A DNA stretch of 64,000 nucleotides from Glaciihabitans sp. (lineage in GTDB: Bacteria > Actinomycetota > Actinomycetes > Actinomycetales > Microbacteriaceae): the NCBI GenBank assembly GCA_025464095.1, contig JAODMF010000020.1, positions 62,001-126,000 on the forward strand. Reading direction: 5' to 3'. Under the pieces are notes generated by a model. It saw only the letters and a list, made by a program, of their open reading frames with translations. It was not told where the DNA came from and did no database searches. Every line of letters starts with the position of its first letter. Position 1 is the first letter of the stretch. Both the position numbers and the translations under genes were made by a program. Shown one piece after another: positions 51,921 through 59,909 of this stretch.

Positions 51921-54748
51921 TATTCGTCCTCCTCGAAATCGAGCGTCACAGACGTATTCACATCTGACGTCGGACGCTCCGCTTGAAGCAAGTCCCCCCA
52001 GGAAGTGGCAATGTCATTGAAGCTCTGCGCGTCTTTGCTCCAGCCGTTCTTCTCGGCCACTTGAAACACCAGGTAGGCGAGCTCCTTGACCAGATCTAGG
52101 TCAACTGCGCCGTCTGTACGTTGACTTGCCGTCTGCAAAAAGATGCCAGCCGCCGTAATTCCTGCGGTGCTCAAGACGCGGATCGCATGATGAAGCGCTT
52201 CCCAAGCGCTGGTTTGCGCATCGGTCAGCACGTCGTAGTCATCGGCGAGGTCCGGCGGACGAAATAGCTGGACTCTCCCCGCTCGGGCCGTCAGAATGCC
52301 GCTTCGTTCCATTGCGGCGACGGCCGTGCCGCGCGCCCGCGCAAGGTCTTCGGCATCACCATATGGCGCGGATTCATATCCATGACCCCTGTACCACGCG
52401 AGCGCAAATCGCGTGATCGCATCGAAGTCACCCTCCTGCTCCGTGAGGACTTCATCTAGCATTTCGTTGATGTGCGCCAGCGCGGCTCGAACTGGCATCG
52501 GCGAGCCGTCCGATTCAATCACCGATGAATACCTCGAGAACACCGCCATTCCGGGCCCGATCGCCGCCTGCGGAAGGTCGACTGGCGCAATGCCACCAGA
52601 CTGGAGGTCCCGTAGCGCTGGAGCCAACTCTCGCTTGAGGGCAGCGATGAAGCCCCGCCTGTCTGTCGTGGCAGCGTCATTCGGCCTCGGCCTCAACGCG
52701 AGCACCACCGACGACGCAAGGGCGTTGGTACCGGATGCAATCATGCGGCTGCTTAGTTCCGATCGCATTGGCCAGGTAGCCGTAACTGTCCAACCCGCTC
52801 GCACCATGCTTCCAAGTAGTGTCTCCCAACCTGTGGAAGCGGTCCCGCTGTCATCGGACTCCGACTGTTTGAAGGCGTAGTACACAGTGATTGGGTACTC
52901 GTCGGTCGCCGCCGCGCGAGCATGCTCGAATACGTTCTCGAACCCGTCCTCGAAGAAGTGCTTCGCCCCTTCAGCGCCACCGTGCCGATATGGGTTCGCT
53001 ACTAGCTCTTCGGACTTCGGCACCAGCATGGTGCTCAATAGTTCAGGGTGAACGGCCTTTAGTGATTTACGCAACCACACGTAGAAAAAATCAGACAGAT
53101 CGGAGTAGCCGATGTTGTCGTAGTAGGGCGGGTCCGTGGAGATCAAGAGCCCTTGATATTCGCGAGTGGCAGCATCAGCCTGGGTTGCACGACCGGGCGT
53201 GTCTTCGCTTTGGAAGAGGGCATCGATGACCTCGGCCTCAGACTGCAGAACAGCTTCGAAGGACCCACCTGCGCCGGCGAACGGAAGTGCTTCGGCATAG
53301 TCCCAAGACATGGGCACGGCCTGCCGCTGAAAACTTCCACGAAGCCGATCCATGCCCGATTCCCAACCGCACATGACATTGTTCCTAGCAGCAAGTTTGC
53401 TCACCGCCATTGCGAGGTAAGTTGCCACGGCATCCGCATATCCCTCGGCATCCGACCCTCCCGCCTCCAGGCGCGTGCCCTCCTTCAATCCCATCGCTAT
53501 GGCGTCAATCGCAATTCGATCGCGCGCTTCGCCGACAAGTGTGCTGAACGTAGCCAGCGAGGCGAGTTGCCGATTTGTGAACAGGTCCACCCACTCAGTC
53601 ATGCCGTAGGCCTGTACGCGGAAGCTGAGGGCTTGATCGGGAATGCCGCCCGGTGGAAGCTCTGACGGTCGTGGCATTTCAGCTGCCGCGATGTGGATTT
53701 GGTCCGGGTTCAAATAGACACGGGAGCGATCGCCACCCGCAACAATGGCCATGAGCTGGGCCCTCAGTTCGCCTGCGCGTCCTTGAGCACGTATGTAGGC
53801 CAAATCAACCGCAGTACCGCAGGAAACGCACGTCGCGCCACTTCGGCCCACGGTCCCATCTTCACTCGTTGTCGGCGCACTCTTTGGATCGTGACCGACG
53901 GTGAACACGACTTTCCCGTTCTCAACCGACGGAACGACGTAAGCCTGCTTGCCCTTCTTCTTACCCAACCACCAAGAACGCACCAGCGGCATCTCAATGC
54001 CGCAAGCGGGATTCGGACACGTCACGGTGCGTGCCCAGATCCAGGCAATTACAGGAGTGGTTGAGCTATCGGGCAATACCGCCTTTGGGTACAGGTGACC
54101 GACACGTTTCTCCGCCTCATCGCGCATCCACTTCCCGTATCGACGCACGTCTTCTGCGAGGCCGCTCGATCTCGGCCACAAGTTGCGCTGCCCTGCAGAA
54201 CCAGGGAACGTCGGCACTCGCCCAACGAACTTCGGCGGTATCTCGATAAGAGCCTTGTTGATTAAGACGGCCACCGGATTTAGATCGCTGGCGTAAGACT
54301 GAAGGCCCAATCGCTGCGCCTCGAGGGGGATAGTGCCCCCTCCGGCGAAGGGATCGAGTATCGCGGGGGGCTTCCCACCGGTGGACCTGAAGATCTCGGC
54401 TCGGACCGATTCGAATAGCTCGTCGTCGTTGAGATTGTCCCAATCCACCATTCGGACAATCAGATTGAACAGTCGCTCACGCTCTTGGGTCACCTTGCGG
54501 GCGGCCCATGCCTCCGTATCCGCCTCACCACGAGTTGTCGCCTCCGCTCGGTACGCTTCTGCGAATTCGCTTGGGTCATCAACAAGTTGGGAAAAAAGGA
54601 CCGCACGTGCGGTAGCCAGAGGACGACGCGCCCACCACAGGTGGAGAGTTGAAGGATGGCCGTGCCGGATCGACTTCTCGCGAGCGGACTGCTCATTGAT
54701 CGCTGCGAGCGGGATCGCGACCTCGATCAACTTGCGTTTGTAAGCCAC
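51920..54748 (-). CDS. DUF1156 adenine-specific DNA methylase with Zn ribbon (COG1743)
   Basis: The protein has 942 residues from the GTG at 54748, which has GGAAGGAAA upstream. The N-terminal block KLIEVAIPLAAINEQS and HGHPSTLHLWWARRPLATARA defines DUF1156. SAM-binding motif I is DPFAGGGTIPLEA (132-144), and the catalytic motif is STDPPYYDNIGYSDLS. A zinc ribbon is formed by CPNPACGIE and CVSCGT. This is the methylase type of BREX type 3 and related systems, modifying adenines to mark self DNA. The frame upstream of the GTG is non-coding in composition and lies in the hipA-methylase gap. Confidence 0.9.
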   Translation of the reverse strand: MAYKRKLIEVAIPLAAINEQSAREKSIRHGHPSTLHLWWARRPLATARAVLFSQLVDDPSEFAEAYRAEATTRGEADTEAWAARKVTQERERLFNLIVRMVDWDNLNDDELFESVRAEIFRSTGGKPPAILDPFAGGGTIPLEAQRLGLQSYASDLNPVAVLINKALIEIPPKFVGRVPTFPGSAGQRNLWPRSSGLAEDVRRYGKWMRDEAEKRVGHLYPKAVLPDSSTTPVIAWIWARTVTCPNPACGIEMPLVRSWWLGKKKGKQAYVVPSVENGKVVFTVGHDPKSAPTTSEDGTVGRSGATCVSCGTAVDLAYIRAQGRAGELRAQLMAIVAGGDRSRVYLNPDQIHIAAAEMPRPSELPPGGIPDQALSFRVQAYGMTEWVDLFTNRQLASLATFSTLVGEARDRIAIDAIAMGLKEGTRLEAGGSDAEGYADAVATYLAMAVSKLAARNNVMCGWESGMDRLRGSFQRQAVPMSWDYAEALPFAGAGGSFEAVLQSEAEVIDALFQSEDTPGRATQADAATREYQGLLISTDPPYYDNIGYSDLSDFFYVWLRKSLKAVHPELLSTMLVPKSEELVANPYRHGGAEGAKHFFEDGFENVFEHARAAATDEYPITVYYAFKQSESDDSGTASTGWETLLGSMVRAGWTVTATWPMRSELSSRMIASGTNALASSVVLALRPRPNDAATTDRRGFIAALKRELAPALRDLQSGGIAPVDLPQAAIGPGMAVFSRYSSVIESDGSPMPVRAALAHINEMLDEVLTEQEGDFDAITRFALAWYRGHGYESAPYGDAEDLARARGTAVAAMERSGILTARAGRVQLFRPPDLADDYDVLTDAQTSAWEALHHAIRVLSTAGITAAGIFLQTASQRTDGAVDLDLVKELAYLVFQVAEKNGWSKDAQSFNDIATSWGDLLQAERPTSDVNTSVTLDFEEDE

Positions 54749-54824
54749 TGCAGGGTTTCCTTCCGGCCAAGGATGCGAACGAGTCTGTTCGCCGCACTTG
54801 AGACTAGAGGCATCGGACGACACC

Positions 54825-56093
54825 TCACTTTTTTGGTTTGCTGATCTCGGCACCCGATAGGAGCCTGCTGACGTTCCATTTGATCCTTTCGGGCATGCCC
54901 TTCGATGCGAGTGAGGGAGGAGCAATCGCTCGCACCGCCGATTCAACGGCGGCAAGCGTTTCCTCGATAATGTTCGGCACCAATTGTCGAGGCAGTACAC
55001 CCCACGACAGAGCTTCGTCGATCAGAGCCTCCGCGGAGATCCTGCGATGGTCGAAGTTCCCTCCAACGGAGAGTGCGAGATTCCAGTCAATGCGGCCTTC
55101 TTGGAAGAGGTTCGGCACCGCGTCATAGATCTCGGTGAGCTGCGTCCCAGTGGCCAGATGAAGGAGTGCAACGTTCTTCGCGTGCGCATCGTTGTTGCCG
55201 ATCGCGACGTGGTAAACGATCTGGCGGAGCCACTCCTCGGCAGCCCGTCCGCCGCCGGGGATCGAGCCCAGCAGCTCGCCGATAAGACGCGCCGAGGGGC
55301 GCCCCTTCCTCGATGGCAACCTGTGGTCTTGGAACTTGGCGTCGCCATCGCGCCAGTCAAGACCGAGCGCCTGTGCGAGATCCTCCTGATGGTGAAGCAC
55401 GACATTGCCCCTGACTACTTGGCGATCGAAACGTTCAATTGCCAAGTAATTCATTGTGCCTGCCGTGTGCATGGCGCTCTGAAACTGGGACAGCCCCGCG
55501 TGACGGGCGAGTTCATGACTGTAAAACTCGTTGAAGATCGCCTCAGGACGCGACTGAAGTTGGGGTTTGAGGATGTGAGTCGAGTGTGCTCTGCCGTGTG
55601 GTTCCAACCACGCGTCGTCGAATCGAGCGACAAGGAGTTTGGGCTGGAATCCCGGCAGCATCGAGCGGCTGTCATCGCGCGAACCTAGGTCGTGCTCGTC
55701 GATCGCTTGTTGGAGCCGAGTCGCGACCGTGCGCTCTGCCAACTCGTCATAGTCCGGGTGATAATTTTTGGGCTCATCAGGGTCACGGAGCGTGACTGCG
55801 CCCGCGATTGAACCGCCGAATTCGTTCAGGATCCCGTAGAGGTCGTCGGGATCGATCCCCCGCCTGGCAGCAAGCGCAGTGCGCTGATTACCTTCTGGCG
55901 CGTAGCCGCCGAGGAAGTTGGATGCAAGCTCCACGTCGGGCGCACGCCCAGGAATAACTCCAAACGACTCGGTAAGAGTTGGAGCGTTGCCTCCGTATGC
56001 GCTGTCCCACTCAATTACGACTCGATGCTTCGCACGATCCCTGCGCACGGTTCCGATTTGGCGGTCGTGCAAGTAAAGGTCAAGCGTCTCCAT
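54825..56093 (-). CDS. hipA: HipA-family Ser/Thr kinase toxin
   Basis: A protein of 422 residues. The N-terminal subdomain contains NEFGGSIAGAVTL, the kinase core PGFQPKLLVARF (147-158), NYLAIERFDR and the catalytic loop GNNDAHAKN (299-307), and YDAVPN carries the metal-binding region. HipA kinases phosphorylate tRNA-synthetases and cause growth arrest; their own antitoxin is HipB. It overlaps hipB by 14 bases and is followed 76 bases later by the DUF1156 methylase gene in the same direction, so it may be co-transcribed with the restriction-like operon. The active-site residues look intact. Confidence 0.92.
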   Translation of the reverse strand: METLDLYLHDRQIGTVRRDRAKHRVVIEWDSAYGGNAPTLTESFGVIPGRAPDVELASNFLGGYAPEGNQRTALAARRGIDPDDLYGILNEFGGSIAGAVTLRDPDEPKNYHPDYDELAERTVATRLQQAIDEHDLGSRDDSRSMLPGFQPKLLVARFDDAWLEPHGRAHSTHILKPQLQSRPEAIFNEFYSHELARHAGLSQFQSAMHTAGTMNYLAIERFDRQVVRGNVVLHHQEDLAQALGLDWRDGDAKFQDHRLPSRKGRPSARLIGELLGSIPGGGRAAEEWLRQIVYHVAIGNNDAHAKNVALLHLATGTQLTEIYDAVPNLFQEGRIDWNLALSVGGNFDHRRISAEALIDEALSWGVLPRQLVPNIIEETLAAVESAVRAIAPPSLASKGMPERIKWNVSRLLSGAEISKPKK

Positions 56094-56316
56094 CGCTCGT
56101 CTCGTACTCCAGCGTCACGGAGATACCCAACTCGTTCAGCGTTCGGAACAGCCGAGTCATGTAGAGGCTGCCCTTGCCCTTCTCGAGATCGATGAGATAG
56201 TCACGCGAGAAGGCGAGCTGCTCAGCCAGGTCTTCCTGGCGTACCGCGCGGCTCTCGCGCACGGCCTTAATGACAGGGCCGATGTCACGGAACTTTCGCA
56301 CCTGCACCGTAGGCAT
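56080..56316 (-). CDS. hipB: HipB-type HTH antitoxin
   Basis: A 78-residue XRE-type helix-turn-helix protein: VIKAVRESRAVRQEDLAEQLAFSRDYLIDLEKGKGSL covers the HTH. It starts with the ATG at 56316. It precedes and overlaps hipA. Three near-palindromic sites lie 15-85 bases upstream of the start, as expected for autorepression by a HipB dimer. The longer upstream frame reads through these operators and was not used. Confidence 0.9.
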   Translation of the reverse strand: MPTVQVRKFRDIGPVIKAVRESRAVRQEDLAEQLAFSRDYLIDLEKGKGSLYMTRLFRTLNELGISVTLEYETSDGDA

Positions 56317-56330
56317 GATCGCATCCTTTG

Positions 56331-56400
56331 TGTCGGGATAATCCCACATCAGATCATGTGGCGATATCCCCACATTAGAGTATGTCGGGATATCCCCACA
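56331..56400. promoter_or_regulatory. Three operators with 26-bp spacing between hipB and the SNF2 helicase
   Basis: TGTCGGGATAATCCCACA (56331-56348), ATGTGGCGATATCCCCACAT (56356-56375) and TGTCGGGATATCCCCACA (56383-56400) share the pattern TGT-N-GSGATAT-CCC-N-ACA. Centres are about 26 bp apart (exactly 26 between the second and third). The sites cover the gap between hipB and the start of the divergent helicase gene at 56469. The spacing of about 2.5 turns means that neighbouring dimers would lie on opposite DNA faces. Confidence 0.72.
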
Positions 56401-56468
56401 AGCTCCGTAGCTCTGAGCACATGAGACACCGTCGGCTCTCATCGGTACGCTCGTGTGGATATAGAAAG

Positions 56469-59400
56469 ATGGCGCAAATGCTCCTCGAAGAAATCGCTCG
56501 CACCGCCCGCGTGTCCGGATTGGTTGCTGGGCGTGCGGTTTCCGTCATTGCTGCGCAAATGCACGGGGCCGACGCAGTCGAGGTGACGTATCGCGAGGAC
56601 AGCGGCGCCCTTGGCCAAGTAGTCCTTTATCGAGCCGACCAAGAACGGATTCGACCGCACCTCGATGATGGGCGGCCGTTCGACGCAGACGCCCACGATT
56701 TCCGATTGGCCGCTGAAGCACAGCGAATCATGCTTGCCGGGCTGCACGACCCCATGCTCGCTGTTGCAACGAGCAACGTGCAGCCGCTGCCGCACCAGAT
56801 CCGGGCCGTCTATGGCGAACTCCTCCCCCGTACTCCCCTCAGATTCCTGCTCGCGGATGACCCCGGCGCAGGCAAAACGATCATGGCCGGCCTGTACATC
56901 AAGGAACTCATCCTGCGAGACGATGTGCGCTCCTGCCTGATCGTTGCTCCTGGTGGCCTCGTCGAACAGTGGCAGGACGAGCTAGCACTAAAATTTGGTC
57001 TTGATTTCGAGATCCTCGCTCCCGGCGCCGACGATGCACTCCCCGGCAAGTCGATATTCGAACAGAAGCCCCTACTGATCGCTCGAATGGATCAGCTGGC
57101 ACGCAACGAGATCCTCCTCGACCAGATCGAGAACTCGGAGTTCGACCTCGTGGTGGTTGACGAAGCGCACCGGATGAGCGCCAGTTGGTTCTCAGGTGAG
57201 TTGAAGGCTTCAAAGAGATTCCAACTCGGCGAGCTTCTAAGCGAGCACGCCCGGCATTTCCTCCTGATGACCGCAACTCCGCATAACGGTAAGGAAGAGG
57301 ACTTCCAGACTTTCCTTTCGCTGCTCGACCGAGATCGATTTGCGGGCCCAGGCGACAAGCGAGCTCAACGCGGCACAGTGGATGGAATCATGCGTCGCAT
57401 GGTGAAAGAGAAGCTCGTCACATTCGAAGGGCGCCCGCTCTTCCCGGAACGAATCGCTGAAACAGCGTCATACAGATTGTCGGATGCAGAACAGCATCTC
57501 TATGAGGAGGTGACCGAGTACGTACGGAACGGGATGAACCTGGCCGACAAGCTCGAGGGCAAGCGGAAGAACACCGTCGGGTTCGCCCTCACGGTCTTGC
57601 AACGCCGACTGGCTTCCAGCCCCGAGGCAATATTCCATTCTCTTCGCAGGCGTACAGAGCGTCTCGAAAAGCTGCGCAACGATCTCATCAATGGCGTGCC
57701 TGAAGATCCTGCAGGAGCTACGCCAGACCAGTCTTTGGGAGAAGAACCCGACTACGACGAGTTCGACGCAGCCGAGATCGAAGAGGCGGAGGAAGAACTC
57801 GTCGACGCCGCCACCGCAGCGAGGACTGCGGCAGAGCTTGAGACGGAGATCATCGATCTAAAGAGGCTCTCTGATATCGCGCGCAAAGTACTGGACAGTC
57901 AATTGGACGTAAAGTGGCGCGAGTTGCGCGGCGTCCTCGAAGCTCAAGTTCTTCAGAGGGACGGCGAGTCCCCGCGAAAATTGATCGTCTTCACGGAGCA
58001 CCGGGACACACTCAATTACCTTGTGCGAAGAGTGACCTCCCTGCTCGGAAGTGTTGACGCCGTCGTCTCGATACATGGCGCGGTTCCGAGGTATGAACGA
58101 CGACGCATTACAGCCGAGTTCACTTCGAATCCCGACGTGCAGGTCTTGATCGCGACGGACGCTGCGGGGGAAGGCCTCAACCTGCAAGCCGCGCACCTCA
58201 TGGTCAACTACGACCTGCCGTGGAATCCCAACCGAATAGAGCAAAGATTCGGGCGCATCCACAGGATCGGCCAAACGGAGGTGTGCCGACTGTGGAATCT
58301 CGTCGCGGAGGACACCCGCGAAGGCGAAGTATTCATCCGCCTTCTCGACAAGATCGAGGAACAGCGCGCGGCCTACGGCGGCGAAGTATTCAACGTTCTG
58401 GGAACCTCGCTCGGAGAGATGTCGCTCGCGAAAGTCCTACGGGAAGCCATTCGCTATGGCGAACAGCCCGAGGTGCGTTCCCGGATGTTCGAAGTGATCG
58501 ATGAGGGTGTTGCTGCCGGGCTGCGTGAACTCATCGACGAGGGCGCGCTCGCAAATGAGGTCTTGGCCCCGAGCGATCTGGAGGACTTGCGCCGGCAGAT
58601 GGAGGATGCGCGAGCTAAGAGGCTTCAGCCGCACTTCATTCGTGATGCGTTCCTCGAAGCCTTCTCCCGGCTTGGAGGTCGTGTCGAACGGCGGGAGCGT
58701 GGTCGCTACGAGATCACGCACGTTCCTCCGGACGTACGCGAGAAGGCGGGGCGTTCCCCTGTAGCGAGACGATACGAGCGAATCACGTTCGAGCTAGAGA
58801 CTGTCGACCTTCCCGATTTGCCACGTGCAGAACTGCTTGCACCTGGGCACCCGCTCCACGATGCGGTCCTGAATCTCACCGTGGAAAGACTCGGTCCCGT
58901 CCTTGATCGTGGGGCGATCCTCACCTCGAACGCGATCTCAACTCCGACTCTTCTGGTTGGAGTAGTCAATGAGGTGCAGGACGCGATGGGCGAGTCAGTA
59001 GGAAAGCGGTTCGGGTATGCAACCGTCGGCGAAGGCGGTGTCGTCGAGGAAGCGGGACCCGCGCCATACCTTGACTACTCACCCGCATCCGATCTCGATA
59101 TCGAGCAAGGACAGGCGCTGCCCTGGTTGACCGAGAGCGAACGCTCAGCCGTGTCCTGGATCATTGCACAACAATTGCCAGGCTTCGCCTCCGACGTCAT
59201 TGCGAAGCGCACGAGTGAGTTTGAACGAGTTCGTGAACGGGTCAGCGCTCGACTCACGCGCGAGGTCAACCGACTTGAAACCGAAGCGCTTAAGGCCGAC
59301 GCGGACGCTGCCGCTGGCAAAAGAGTCCGGCGCGCTAGCGAGGGATTGCGTCGCCAAGCCGACGAACTTGATACGCGACGCGAAAGCCGGCTCGCGACCA

Positions 59401-59909
59401 TCGAGAGGCAGATGTCGATGGCTCCGTTGCCTCCAAGAATTACTGCTATCGCACTCGTCATGCCCGCCACTCCGTCGCCAGATGTGGGTGGACAATCTGT
59501 CGATGCTGACGCCCGCCAGGCTGTGGAACGGCGGGGCGTCGACGCGGTTCTTGCGGCCGAGGTCGCGCTCGGACGGACACCGGAAGAGCAATCGCACAAT
59601 AACCCGGGGTTCGACGTGCTCTCGCGCAGTTCCGATGGACCTAGTATTCGCCTTGAAGTGAAGGCCCGGATTGCGGGAGCTGACACCTTCACTATCACCC
59701 GCACTGAGGTGCTGATGGCGCTCAACTCGGCCCCGGATCACCGGTTAGCCCTAGTTCGGGTTAGTGAACTAGGCGCCGAGCACGACGAGTTGCGGTACAT
59801 CGGCGGCGCATTCGATGGAGTCGAACCGGCCAACCTAACCGACTTCAATGTGGTGTCACAGAATCTGAGCTGGAAGGACTGGTGGGATCGAGGCGTTAGC
59901 CCCTTCTAG
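56469..59909 (+). CDS. SNF2-type helicase with C-terminal DUF3883 domain (DrmD-like)
   Basis: The protein has 1146 residues. Walker A LADDPGAGKTIMAGLYI (132-137 for the core GAGKT), DEAH at 231-234, LLMTATPHNGKEEDF (motif III), and the C-terminal helicase lobe RFGRIHRIGQTEVCRLWNLV show a RapA/SNF2 ATPase. A coiled region follows. Residues ~1030-1130 are DUF3883 (GFDVLSRSSDGPSIRLEVKARI), a putative nuclease-like PD-(D/E)XK domain. The ATG at 56469 lies 69 bases after the last operator. It diverges from hipBA. Its final 4 bases overlap the end of the next, convergent helicase. Confidence 0.92.
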   Translation: MAQMLLEEIARTARVSGLVAGRAVSVIAAQMHGADAVEVTYREDSGALGQVVLYRADQERIRPHLDDGRPFDADAHDFRLAAEAQRIMLAGLHDPMLAVATSNVQPLPHQIRAVYGELLPRTPLRFLLADDPGAGKTIMAGLYIKELILRDDVRSCLIVAPGGLVEQWQDELALKFGLDFEILAPGADDALPGKSIFEQKPLLIARMDQLARNEILLDQIENSEFDLVVVDEAHRMSASWFSGELKASKRFQLGELLSEHARHFLLMTATPHNGKEEDFQTFLSLLDRDRFAGPGDKRAQRGTVDGIMRRMVKEKLVTFEGRPLFPERIAETASYRLSDAEQHLYEEVTEYVRNGMNLADKLEGKRKNTVGFALTVLQRRLASSPEAIFHSLRRRTERLEKLRNDLINGVPEDPAGATPDQSLGEEPDYDEFDAAEIEEAEEELVDAATAARTAAELETEIIDLKRLSDIARKVLDSQLDVKWRELRGVLEAQVLQRDGESPRKLIVFTEHRDTLNYLVRRVTSLLGSVDAVVSIHGAVPRYERRRITAEFTSNPDVQVLIATDAAGEGLNLQAAHLMVNYDLPWNPNRIEQRFGRIHRIGQTEVCRLWNLVAEDTREGEVFIRLLDKIEEQRAAYGGEVFNVLGTSLGEMSLAKVLREAIRYGEQPEVRSRMFEVIDEGVAAGLRELIDEGALANEVLAPSDLEDLRRQMEDARAKRLQPHFIRDAFLEAFSRLGGRVERRERGRYEITHVPPDVREKAGRSPVARRYERITFELETVDLPDLPRAELLAPGHPLHDAVLNLTVERLGPVLDRGAILTSNAISTPTLLVGVVNEVQDAMGESVGKRFGYATVGEGGVVEEAGPAPYLDYSPASDLDIEQGQALPWLTESERSAVSWIIAQQLPGFASDVIAKRTSEFERVRERVSARLTREVNRLETEALKADADAAAGKRVRRASEGLRRQADELDTRRESRLATIERQMSMAPLPPRITAIALVMPATPSPDVGGQSVDADARQAVERRGVDAVLAAEVALGRTPEEQSHNNPGFDVLSRSSDGPSIRLEVKARIAGADTFTITRTEVLMALNSAPDHRLALVRVSELGAEHDELRYIGGAFDGVEPANLTDFNVVSQNLSWKDWWDRGVSPF

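Noticed and set aside
48555-54748. Canonical BREX system
   Set aside because: A COG1743-type methylase and a PglY-like ATPase occur, but no PglZ phosphatase, BrxA, BrxB or BrxL was found.
54984-55688. 234-codon plus-strand frame antisense to hipA
   Set aside because: hipA is intact with all kinase motifs; this frame is a codon-bias shadow.
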